A stretch of 10,100 bases of DNA from Planctomycetaceae bacterium (GTDB taxonomy: Bacteria > Planctomycetota > Planctomycetia > Pirellulales > Thermoguttaceae): contig JAITKS010000304.1 of the NCBI GenBank assembly GCA_031278315.1, positions 1-10,100 of the forward strand, given 5' to 3'. Shown here piece after piece: positions 1 to 6,007 of the stretch. A model generated the notes under the pieces. It was given only the letters and a program-made list of their open reading frames with translations. It searched no databases and was not told the origin of the DNA. The position numbers were made by a program, and so were the translations under genes. Numbering within the stretch: position 1 is the stretch's first letter; each line of letters begins with the position of its first letter.

Positions 1-10
1 TATTTTAGCT

Positions 11-86
11 GGGAACGCAGGCGTCCCGCCTGCATCTTTTTTGTACAAAAAACGCCTAAAGATGCGGTCGAGACGACCGCGATCCC
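11..86. repeat. Inverted pair of GGAACGC hairpin repeats
   Basis: Two 26-bp units face each other, at 11-36 (plus) and 61-86 (minus), separated by an AT-rich spacer. Each unit is itself a perfect hairpin: GCAGGCG/CGCCTGC with loop TCC at 17-33, and GCGGTCG/CGACCGC with loop AGA at 64-80. Both carry the same outer frame, GGGA-CGC before the stem and ATC after it, so they belong to one family with two more members at 4265-4288 and 4439-4462. The pair lies downstream of the minus-strand uvrC gene and could help end its transcript, but there is no clean T-run after the hairpin, so the terminator role is only inferred. Confidence 0.75.
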
Positions 87-100
87 GCAAAAAAATAAAT

Positions 101-120
101 TATTCCGCTGATATATTACA
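101..120 (+). repeat. TATTCCGCTGATATATTACA motif, copy 1
   Basis: This 20-bp AT-rich motif recurs at 6229-6248 with one mismatch and, on the opposite strand, in a more diverged form at 6524-6541. All three copies are intergenic and next to other repeats. No function is known to me. Confidence 0.5.
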
Positions 121-160
121 TTCGTTTTCCATTACGTTGATTATGTGCCAATATACGATC

Positions 161-223
161 GTCCTTTCAGGGTGCGTTGAGTTTAAAACGAAAACCGAAA
201 TTTAAAGAGTAAAGAGTATATTC
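161..223 (-). repeat. AT-rich 60-mer linked to CCTTTCAGGG end, copy 1
   Basis: Read on the minus strand, this segment matches 9897-9960 over almost its full length: TATACTCWTT, CTTTAAATTTCGG, TTTTCGTTTTAAAC and then a CCCTGAAAGG palindrome end. It sits immediately downstream of the uvrC stop codon. A third, partial copy is at 8936-8980. The copy here retains only one end of the array seen at 9948-10073, so it looks like a decayed member of that compound repeat. Confidence 0.65.
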
Positions 224-232
224 ACGAGTTTT

Positions 233-1564
233 TTACTCTGGTGTGAATCTTTTTTTTCGCAGAATGTGATGATAATGTTGTGCGAATCGATGTGCTTCGT
301 CTCTTACATATTGTAGTAATCTTAGAGCGAAAGAATGTCTGCTTAAATGTAAAGGTTCGTCTTGATTTGGTATAAAAACTTCTTCGTCGCGTTTTGCTAA
401 AGAAATTACTAATTTGGGTTGAGAATAAGTTCGACTGAGAGCCGACAAGACAGAGTTTAATTGTCCTTTGCCGCCGTCGATTAACAGGATATCCGGCGGC
501 GGATTATTGTCGTCGTTGTGTGCAAAGCGGCGAGTAACGACTTCTGTCATACATGCGAAATCATCGATTCCGTTTACCGTTTTTATTTTATAACGCCGAT
601 AACCAGACTTGAACGGTAAACCGTCCGTGAAACAAACAAGACTTGCAACCATATCGCATCCGCCAAGATGTGCAATATCAATTCCTTCGATAGTTCGCGG
701 GAGTTCTTCTAATTTGAAAATTTTTTTCAATCCTAGAACGCCTCGCCGCGGATCGATTACGAATGCTTCCGGTTGAACGTGTGTATCGATATTGCCGTGT
801 TGGTCAAGTGTTTCGAGATTGTGTATTTGATCCCGCAATTCGGCTGCAATTTCGTAATTCCGCTCGTTTGATTCAAGTTTCATTTCGCGTTTTAAACCTT
901 CGATCAATGATTTCTTGTTACCTTCAAGAAAACGTATCAAGCGATGTATATTTTTGCGGTATTCAGAAGAGGCAGTCCGAAAGTTACAAGCGCCGGAGCA
1001 TTGATTGATCGAATATAAAATGCAAGGTCTGAACCAACGGAAGCGTTCATCGTTTGGGCGGATATCTAGTGAGCAAGTTCGGAATTTAAATATTTTCTGC
1101 AAGACAATTATTGCTCCGCGCAATCCGCTGGAATTAGTGAACGGACCAAATAAGCGTACTCCGTGTTCTTTGGGAGTCCGTGTTATTTCGACTCGCGGAA
1201 AAGATTCCCGTGTGCGAATTTGAAGATATGGAAAAGTTTTTGAATCTTTCAAATCACGGTTGTATTTCGGTTGAATATCTTTAATCAAGCGTGCTTCGAG
1301 TAAGAGTGCGTCGACTTCGCTTTCGGTTTGAATATAATCGATATCGGCAATTTCAGGAACGAATACAGATGTGCGGGAATCTTCAATTGCACTTTTATGA
1401 AAGTATGATATTGCACGGTTTCGCAAATCTTTTGCTTTACCGATATAGATTACACGCTGTGCAGAATCTTTCATAAGATAAACGCCGGAAGCATGCGGAA
1501 GAAGCCGTGCTTTTGCTGCCGCGGAATTATCGTTACCAAAATTATCTAATGTTTTATCGGACAT
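233..1564 (-). CDS. uvrC: UvrC-type excinuclease ABC subunit C, lacking C-terminal HhH domain
   Basis: UvrC makes the two incisions flanking a DNA lesion in nucleotide excision repair after UvrA/UvrB recognition. Visible domains in order: a GIY-YIG nuclease at residues 27-101, with catalytic candidates Y40, R50 and E90; a four-cysteine cluster C164, C181, C189, C193 in the position where E. coli UvrC binds a 4Fe-4S cluster; a UVR (UvrB-interacting) segment at about 213-250; and the RNase H-like 5'-incision domain with its D296 (GIDIAH), D363 (LLIDGGKGQL) and H425 (VRDEAHRFA) triad. The protein is 443 residues against roughly 600 for typical UvrC and ends 18 residues after H425, where the tandem helix-hairpin-helix DNA-binding domain normally begins. 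The DNA downstream is repeat-filled and does not encode the missing part. ATG at 1564 is the first start in frame with the domains; no strong Shine-Dalgarno is seen. Family assignment is secure; whether it is the sole UvrC of the cell is unknown. Confidence 0.95.
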   Translation of the reverse strand: MSDKTLDNFGNDNSAAAKARLLPHASGVYLMKDSAQRVIYIGKAKDLRNRAISYFHKSAIEDSRTSVFVPEIADIDYIQTESEVDALLLEARLIKDIQPKYNRDLKDSKTFPYLQIRTRESFPRVEITRTPKEHGVRLFGPFTNSSGLRGAIIVLQKIFKFRTCSLDIRPNDERFRWFRPCILYSINQCSGACNFRTASSEYRKNIHRLIRFLEGNKKSLIEGLKREMKLESNERNYEIAAELRDQIHNLETLDQHGNIDTHVQPEAFVIDPRRGVLGLKKIFKLEELPRTIEGIDIAHLGGCDMVASLVCFTDGLPFKSGYRRYKIKTVNGIDDFACMTEVVTRRFAHNDDNNPPPDILLIDGGKGQLNSVLSALSRTYSQPKLVISLAKRDEEVFIPNQDEPLHLSRHSFALRLLQYVRDEAHRFAQHYHHILRKKRFTPE

Positions 1565-1612
1565 CTTAAAATATTCGTAATATATAAGGTGAAATTTTTA
1601 CCGCCGACGTCG

Positions 1613-1773
1613 TTAGTGGTCAGTGGTTAGTTCGCATGCGGAAATTAGCACCGGCTATAAATTCGAATCACTAAATTCCTAACCGCTGCTTTACGCTTAA
1701 TAATTATAATATTATTCAAATCTGCAATTGTTTCAATCTCCGCATGCGAACTGACAACTAACCACTAACCACT
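1613..1773. repeat. GTGGTTAG/CGCATGCG element, inverted pair
   Basis: A left arm at 1613-1674 (AGTGGTCAGTGGTTAG, then TTCGCATGCGGA) faces a right arm at 1739-1773 (TCCGCATGCGAA, then CTAACCACTAACCACT), enclosing an AT-rich centre. The left arm matches 9725-9780 almost base for base and 4331-4388 more loosely. The structure starts about 50 bp upstream of the uvrC start codon, so it probably overlaps or abuts that promoter region. No open reading frame or transposase lies inside it. It resembles a non-autonomous miniature element or a paired extragenic palindrome. Confidence 0.75.
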
Positions 1774-1800
1774 ATTTACATTTTATTAGACTCTCAATAG

Positions 1801-1820
1801 AGACACAAGGCATTGTGTCT
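1801..1820. repeat. AGACACAA/TTGTGTCT hairpin
   Basis: A perfect 8-bp stem with loop GGCA, preceded by TAG. From memory, similar GAGACGCAA-type palindromes are dispersed in several bacterial genomes. Only TTA follows the stem, so it is a poor intrinsic terminator. It lies between two divergently oriented genes and has no convergent gene end to terminate. Confidence 0.5.
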
Positions 1821-2060
1821 TTACGTTGATGATTGTATGGGTTATAACTGTGTTGCGTGCGGAATGGAATAATTTTCTTTTTGTATCTTTTATAGAATTT
1901 TTTTCTTATCGGTATTGCCTTTTATGACGATTTAATTTATACTTCGTCCCCGCTTCGCTTATAGGATTATATTTTGCATTTTATTTAATTTTGAATTTTG
2001 CTAATTTTTGTAACAATTATTAATTTTGAATTTCAACGTCGAGAATTTAATCAACGGGTT
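1821..2060. other. AT-rich intergenic stretch with no supported feature
   Basis: This part of the uvrC to DUF1559 gap is very AT-rich, with long runs of T and A. I see no conserved coding frame, RNA fold or repeat shared with the rest of the window. Confidence 0.5.
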
Positions 2061-2221
2061 TTTTTGTGTAGAAAATAGTTTTACAACCGATTAAATTTTT
2101 ACGTTTAAATAGTTGTTTATCAGACTGTAGTTTTTTTTCTTTTTTGATATTTGAAAAAAAAATACAGTGTTGATAATTTATGTAATGTTTATCAAACCCT
2201 TTTTTGAAAAGGAAACTAAAA
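2061..2221 (+). promoter_or_regulatory. Duplicated leader of DUF1559 copy 1 with hairpin
   Basis: About 150 bp ahead of the ATG is nearly the same as 4462-4620 upstream of DUF1559 copy 2, so promoter and 5' leader were duplicated with the gene. Both contain GTTGTTTATCAGACTGTAG and, further on, AATACAGTGTTGATAATTT. Inside, ACTGTA followed by a T-run (2124-2139) pairs with an A-run followed by TACAGT (2153-2168), giving a 16-bp stem with one mismatch. TTGATA- and GATAAT-like hexamers are present but no pair with good 16-18 bp spacing stands out, so I do not place a promoter. The leader is followed by the ribosome site AAAAGGA at 2207-2213. Confidence 0.55.
2207..2213 (+). promoter_or_regulatory. 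Ribosome binding site deciding the start of DUF1559 copy 1
   Basis: AAAAGGAAAC ends five bases before ATG at 2222. The same string at the same spacing precedes ATG at 4621 in copy 2. This matched pair fixes both starts and argues against the earlier in-frame starts at 2204 (TTG) and 4477 (ATG). Confidence 0.7.
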
Positions 2222-3519
2222 ATGAAAAAGACAAACTTCAAATCAAACTTGTCGAACACTAACATCAATATCGACAATGACTTAACAACACACGTTAAAT
2301 TAGATGTTAAAATAGGTGTTAATTTAGGCAAGCAGGGGGGGGGGGGGGTCTGTGTAAAAGTTGCGACATCGGTTATCTTTACAATGACTCTTCTGGGAAC
2401 TCTCCCAAGCATTTTTTTGGTTTACTTGGTTTCACACTTGTTGAACTTCTTGTAGTAATTGCGATTATCGGCCTTTTGATTGCGTTACTTCTACCGGCGG
2501 TTCAAGCTGCACGAGAAGCCGCGCGCCGAATGCAATGCTCAAACAACATGAAACAATACAGCTTGGCATTGCATAATCATCACGATGTTTATTCCCAATT
2601 TCCGGCAGCCAGAAACGTACTCAATAATTTCAACGGTAATGCGGGAATGACTCCAGATAATGAATATGCGCGAGGAATTATAGGGACAGTTGTATTTCTA
2701 TTTCCCTATATGGAACAAGGCGCATTTTACGAATTAATCGAAAGTACAAGTAAAACAGTAGCAGCTAACTCATGGATTTGGCATGCTAATTTTTCAAACA
2801 AAAAAATACCTACTCTTTATTGTCCAAGTGATCCAAATTCAGAAGAATTAACTTCAAGCGGCGGTCTTCCCAATATGTCGCGAAATAATATTATGGTTTC
2901 GCATGGTGACGGAATGTGGCACAATAACCGCCCCGATGCCGGTGAATCAAGTGCCACATCGCGAGTTTCAAAACGCGGTATTTTTGCACCATTGACCTAC
3001 CAAGGATTTGCAACTTGCACCGACGGCACAAGTAATACTATCGTTGTAAGTGAATCTGTAAGCGGCGACAATTATACGAGAGAAGTTAAAGGCGGTATTT
3101 TTCCGACTAATAGTATTCACAGTGGCGGTAATGCTGTTCCTGCTGCATGTTTGACTTCAAGCCGCTCTGCAGCTGATCCTAATCTTTTGAACGCAGGCTC
3201 TGACACTTGGCGAGGAATGATATTCACCGACGGCAGAGTAACATCATCAGGTTTTTGTACTGTTTTGCCGCCTAATTCTCCTTCTTGTTTATATGGTCAG
3301 AATAATCCGAATCACATGTCATGGGGAGTATTTTCGGCAAACAGTAATCATACAGGCGGAGTCAACGGCGCTTTTGCCGATGGTTCTGTCCATTTCATCA
3401 GCGACACAATCAATACCGGAAATCCAAGTTCACCGCAAGTGACATCGGGAACAAGCCCGTATGGAATTTGGGGAGCATTAGGAACTCCAAGCGGCGGAGA
3501 ATCTGCAGCGTTACCATAA
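2222..3519 (+). CDS. DUF1559 prepilin-like protein, copy 1, frameshifted in a G14 tract
   Basis: DUF1559 proteins carry a type IV pilin-like N-terminus and are thought to be exported and processed like pseudopilins; their exact role is unknown. The ATG at 2222 opens a frame (MKKTNFKSNLSNTN...) that runs into 14 G at 2335-2348. As written, translation then leaves the family frame and stops at 2455 after 77 residues. The remainder (SPKHFFGLLG, then FTLVELLVVIAIIG, PAVQAAREAARRMQCSNN, and a C-terminal FADGSVHFI with YGIWGALGTPSGGE) is open in another frame up to the TAA at 3517-3519. One added G (or two removed) joins the frames; with 15 G the stretch between the conserved Lys and CKS has the same seven residues as copy 2. 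There are no other disabling changes, so this is either a phase-off contingency gene, a very recent pseudogene, or a sequencing error at the homopolymer. A start at the internal TTG (2476) would cut through the prepilin helix and is unlikely. Confidence 0.85.
2335..2348 (+). repeat. G14 homopolymer tract inside DUF1559 copy 1
   Basis: Fourteen consecutive G in an otherwise AT-rich gene, encoding a polyglycine stretch between the polar leader and the prepilin motif. The corresponding site of copy 2 (around 4720-4742) has ordinary mixed codons. Such tracts change length by strand slippage; here the length sets whether the upstream and downstream frames are joined. Confidence 0.9.
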
Positions 3520-3560
3520 TCAGAATCATAATCAGAATTATTGTAACGTTAATTCGTGTG

Positions 3561-3597
3561 CCTTTTGATTGCGTTGATCAAAAGGAAAAATTTTTTT
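3561..3597 (+). terminator. Intrinsic terminator after DUF1559 copy 1
   Basis: A perfect 9-bp stem CCTTTTGAT/ATCAAAAGG (3561-3569 with 3577-3585) with loop TGCGTTG is followed by AAAAA and then seven T (3591-3597). It lies about 40 bp after the stop codon. The stem is AT-rich, so efficiency is uncertain, but position and T-run fit a Rho-independent terminator. Confidence 0.6.
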
Positions 3598-3602
3598 CAG
3601 TA

Positions 3603-3657
3603 ACAAGAATATGGGACGAGACAAAAATATGACATTTTTGCTTCTCCCATTTCTTGT
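3603..3657. other. Long imperfect hairpin ahead of the lipoprotein gene
   Basis: ACAAGAATATGGGACGAG followed by ACAAAAA pairs with TTTTTGCTTCTCCCAT followed by TTCTTGT around the loop TATGACA, giving a stem of more than 20 bp with a few mismatches. It ends about 40 bp before the lipoprotein ATG. It could be a second terminator for DUF1559 copy 1, an mRNA-stabilising or attenuating leader of the lipoprotein gene, or a repeat; no second copy is seen in this window. Confidence 0.5.
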
Positions 3658-3696
3658 ATTTCAAAAGTTTCAAAAAATATTTTAAAAATTAAAACA

Positions 3697-4227
3697 ATGA
3701 AAATTTCATTTTCAAAAACATTTTCTGTAGTTGCCGTTTTATCGTTTTTAATGTATGCGTCATGCGGCGGCGAATCGAGACCAAAGGAAATGCCGGAATT
3801 GTATCCTTCTCAAATAACTATTCTCCAAAAGGGACAAAAACTTGAAGGTGCATCGGTAATACTTTTTAACGAAAACTCTGAACAATCGCGATGGATTGTC
3901 GGCGGAGTAACCGATAGTAACGGGATTTGTAAGCTAAAAACTTTAGGTAAGTTTGATGGTGCTCCTGTTGGAAAATACAAGGTTACAGTAGAAAAAACAA
4001 CAACTACCGAAAGCGAAACCGCCAAAAAACCACAGCCGTCAGACCCAAAAGAATTAGAAGAATATTACATCAAAATAACAAACGAACAAAAACATTATGA
4101 TCATGTTGATTCGAAATATAAATCTTCGGCAACAACTGATTTAGAAATTGAAATCATCGCTGGTAAAAATGAGAAAAATTTCGATGTCGGTGCAGCGGTT
4201 CAGGAAGAAATTATTTTAGCTCAATAG
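3697..4227 (+). CDS. Small probable lipoprotein with transthyretin/carboxypeptidase-regulatory-like domain
   Basis: The 176-residue protein starts with a basic then hydrophobic signal (MKISFSKTF, then VVAVLSFLMYAS) followed by C23-G-G, which fits a lipobox although Tyr at -3 is not ideal. Residues about 37-103 look like a small beta-sandwich of the transthyretin or carboxypeptidase regulatory type: LEGASVILFN, VGGVTDSNGICKLKTLG, PVGKYKVTVEK. The remainder is a charged segment rich in Lys, Glu and Thr with no recognised domain. Such small lipoproteins commonly accompany DUF1559 genes in planctomycetes, and here it is sandwiched between two of them on the same strand, so a role in the same envelope system is likely but unproven. 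ATG at 3697 is chosen because the signal peptide begins there; no clear Shine-Dalgarno is visible. A terminator-like hairpin upstream suggests separate transcription from copy 1. Unlike the DUF1559 gene it is not duplicated here. Confidence 0.75.
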   Translation: MKISFSKTFSVVAVLSFLMYASCGGESRPKEMPELYPSQITILQKGQKLEGASVILFNENSEQSRWIVGGVTDSNGICKLKTLGKFDGAPVGKYKVTVEKTTTTESETAKKPQPSDPKELEEYYIKITNEQKHYDHVDSKYKSSATTDLEIEIIAGKNEKNFDVGAAVQEEIILAQ

Positions 4228-4264
4228 TAAAGGTAATATTTCAGTGAAATAATTTATTGTTGCC

Positions 4265-4288
4265 GGAACGCGGTTGTCTCGTCTGCAT
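4265..4288 (+). repeat. GGAACGC hairpin repeat, diverged copy
   Basis: GGAACGCGGTTGTCTCGTCT followed by GCAT matches the unit at 11-36 in frame and length. The stem GCGGTTG/CGTCTGC is degraded: four Watson-Crick pairs, two G-U pairs and one mismatch. It lies about 40 bp after the lipoprotein stop codon. Confidence 0.6.
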
Positions 4289-4296
4289 CATTAGGA

Positions 4297-4414
4297 GTTT
4301 TTTTGACAGGATGACAGCAGTGGTTAGTGTTTAGTGGTTAGTGTTTAGTTCGCATGCGGAATTATTACTGACGCTAAGTACGAATCACAATTCTGTTTAT
4401 TCTGTCAAAAAAAC
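4297..4414. repeat. GTGGTTAG/CGCATGCG element bounded by 13-bp inverted repeats
   Basis: GTTTTTTTGACAG at 4297-4309 and CTGTCAAAAAAAC at 4402-4414 are perfect 13-bp inverted repeats. Between them, 4319-4388 is a member of the GTGGTTAG family: two tandem copies of AGTGGTTAGTGTTT, then AGTTCGCATGCGGAA and a diverged tail ending CGAATCAC. It lacks the CTAACCACT end seen at 9781-9789. The 118-bp structure carries no gene and has no obvious target-site duplication. It could be a miniature inverted-repeat element or a nested repeat inside a separate palindrome. Confidence 0.65.
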
Positions 4415-4438
4415 AACAAACTAAAAACGAAATTAGCT

Positions 4439-4462
4439 GGAACGCAGACGTCCTGTCTGCAT
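4439..4462 (+). repeat. GGAACGC hairpin repeat next to the copy 2 leader
   Basis: GGAACGCAGACGTCCTGTCT followed by GCAT forms stem GCAGACG/TGTCTGC with loop TCC; six pairs are Watson-Crick and one is G-U. It ends where similarity between the leaders of the two DUF1559 genes begins, so it may mark the edge of the duplication. Confidence 0.65.
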
Positions 4463-4620
4463 AATTTGTGTAAGAAATGGTTTTACGCAAATTAAATTTT
4501 TTACGTTCAAATAGTTGTTTATCAGACTGTAGATTTTTTTCTTTTTTGATATTTGAAAAAAATACAGTGTTGATAATTTATGTAATGTTTATTCAACCTT
4601 TAATTAAAAGGAAACGAAAA
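4462..4620 (+). promoter_or_regulatory. Duplicated leader of DUF1559 copy 2 with hairpin
   Basis: This is the counterpart of 2061-2221, with close identity up to the ATG. The hairpin is kept: ACTGTA and a T-run at 4526-4540 face an A-run and TACAGT at 4555-4568, with a two-base bulge. Relative to copy 1 the A-run is two bases shorter and the T-run is one base shorter. The ribosome site AAAAGGAAAC at 4606-4615 precedes ATG at 4621. An open frame through the leader from 4477 is fortuitous, since the equivalent frame in copy 1 is not open. Confidence 0.55.
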
Positions 4621-5916
4621 ATGAAAAAGACAAATTTAATGTCAAATTTGCCGAACACCGAAATCAAAATGAAAATTGATTTCACGGCAAATGTTAAAGT
4701 AAGTGTTAATTTAGACAAGCGGAATGCGCTAGGAAATCAATGTAAAAGTTTCGATAATGATGATTCTTTGTGTGATAATTCTAATTGGAAAATTTCGAGA
4801 CTTTCTTTTGGTTTATTTGGTTTCACACTTGTTGAACTTCTTGTAGTAATTGCGATTATTGGTATTTTGATTGCGTTACTTTTACCGGCGGTTCAAGCTG
4901 CGCGGGAAGCTGCTCGGCGAATACAATGTTCAAACAACATGAAACAATTCGGCTTGGCGTTGCATAATCATCACGATATTCATTCCAAATTACCGGCAGC
5001 CAGAAGTGTACTCAATAATTACAACACTGGTATAGGAATGAATGATGCACATGGCAGCGGAATAGTAGGTGCGATTGTATTTTTGCTTCCTTATATGGAA
5101 CAAGGCGCAATGTACGAATTAATCGAAAACAACAGTAAAACAGCAGCAAACGGCTCATCACCTTGGGATAATACTTATTTGACGGACAAAAAAATACCTA
5201 CTCTTTATTGTCCAAGTGATCCTAATGCGCAAAAACGAACAGCAACAATCCCTTCTCGTCTTCCTATTCCGGGCATATCGCGAATGAATATTATGGTTTC
5301 ACACGGCGACGGAATGTGGCACAATAATCGTCCCGATGCCGGTGAATCAAGTGCCACATCGCGAGTTTCAAAACGCGGTATTTTTGCACCATTGACTTAT
5401 CATAAATTGTCAGCTTGTAAAGACGGAACGAGTAATACAATCGCAGCAAGTGAATCTGTAATCGGAGAAAACGAGACGACTAGAGTTAAAGGCGGTATTT
5501 TTCCGACCAGTAGTATTCACAGCGGCGGTAATGCTGTTCCTGCTGCATGTTTGACTTCAAGCCGTTCTGCAACTGATCCTAATACTTTGAATGAAGTTTC
5601 TGACACTTGGCGAGGAATGTTATTTGTCGATGGCAGAACAACATCGGCGGGTTTTTGTACTGTTTTGCCGCCTAATTCTCCTTCTTGTTTATATCCGAAT
5701 ACACCGGTTCACATGTCATGGGGAGTATTTTCGGCAAACAGTTATCATAATAATGGAGTCAATGTTGTTTTTGTTGATGGTTCTGTTCATTTCATTACCG
5801 ATACAATTAATGCCGGAAGTTCGAGTTCATCGCAAGCATCATCGGGAAAAAGTCCGTATGGAATTTGGGGAGCATTAGGAACTCCAAGCGGCGGTGAATC
5901 CGTAACGTTACCATAA
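4621..5916 (+). CDS. DUF1559 prepilin-like protein, copy 2 (intact)
   Basis: A 431-residue protein of the DUF1559 family, probably exported through prepilin-peptidase processing and located in the envelope; molecular role unknown. Residues 1-67 form an unusually long polar leader, followed by the prepilin motif G67|FTLVE with Glu at +5 (E72) and a hydrophobic helix to about residue 90. PAVQAAREAARRIQCSNN follows. The middle has CPSDPN and GIFAPLTY motifs typical of the family, and the C-terminus has FVDGSVHFI and YGIWGALGTPSGGE. The start at 4621 is supported by a ribosome site and by conservation in copy 1; a 48-residue longer version beginning at 4477 would translate the conserved leader DNA and is rejected. 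It is highly similar to copy 1, including a 65-bp identical block (5332-5396 with 2932-2996). No clear intrinsic terminator follows. Confidence 0.92.
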   Translation: MKKTNLMSNLPNTEIKMKIDFTANVKVSVNLDKRNALGNQCKSFDNDDSLCDNSNWKISRLSFGLFGFTLVELLVVIAIIGILIALLLPAVQAAREAARRIQCSNNMKQFGLALHNHHDIHSKLPAARSVLNNYNTGIGMNDAHGSGIVGAIVFLLPYMEQGAMYELIENNSKTAANGSSPWDNTYLTDKKIPTLYCPSDPNAQKRTATIPSRLPIPGISRMNIMVSHGDGMWHNNRPDAGESSATSRVSKRGIFAPLTYHKLSACKDGTSNTIAASESVIGENETTRVKGGIFPTSSIHSGGNAVPAACLTSSRSATDPNTLNEVSDTWRGMLFVDGRTTSAGFCTVLPPNSPSCLYPNTPVHMSWGVFSANSYHNNGVNVVFVDGSVHFITDTINAGSSSSSQASSGKSPYGIWGALGTPSGGESVTLP

Positions 5917-5948
5917 AATATAATAAAAATTATCGTAACGTTAATTCA

Positions 5949-5990
5949 AACGAAATTTCACAAAGATTTGTAAACACGAAAGACACGAAC
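5949..5990 (+). repeat. ACAAAGATTTxTAAACACGAAA repeat, copy 1
   Basis: CGAAATTTCACAAAGATTTG followed by TAAACACGAAAGACACGAA recurs at 6243-6280 in shuffled form (ACAAAGATTTTTAAACACGA, then AATAAACGAAATTTCA). From memory, ACACGAAAGACACGAA-type phrases are frequent in intergenic DNA of planctomycetes. No gene or fold is evident. Confidence 0.45.
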
Positions 5991-6007
5991 AAGAGCTAAC
6001 TATCAAG

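Noticed and set aside
763..1476. Three plus-strand open frames inside uvrC
   Set aside because: They are antisense shadows of a gene with full domain support and show no family features.
1801..1820. Intrinsic terminator at the AGACACAA hairpin
   Set aside because: There is no T-run after the stem and no gene ends there; both flanking genes point away from it.
2047..2412. Minus-strand 121-codon open frame
   Set aside because: It overlaps the DUF1559 copy 1 start and its leader, has low-complexity Phe/Lys/Pro runs made by the A/T runs and the G tract, and resembles no family.
2476..3519. DUF1559 copy 1 as a separate gene starting at TTG 2476
   Set aside because: This start lies inside the prepilin helix with no ribosome site; the conserved FTLVELLVV part lies upstream in the same frame.
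4477..4620. In-frame 48-codon N-terminal extension of DUF1559 copy 2
   Set aside because: The same DNA upstream of copy 1 does not stay open in the matching frame, and a good ribosome site sits directly ahead of ATG 4621.
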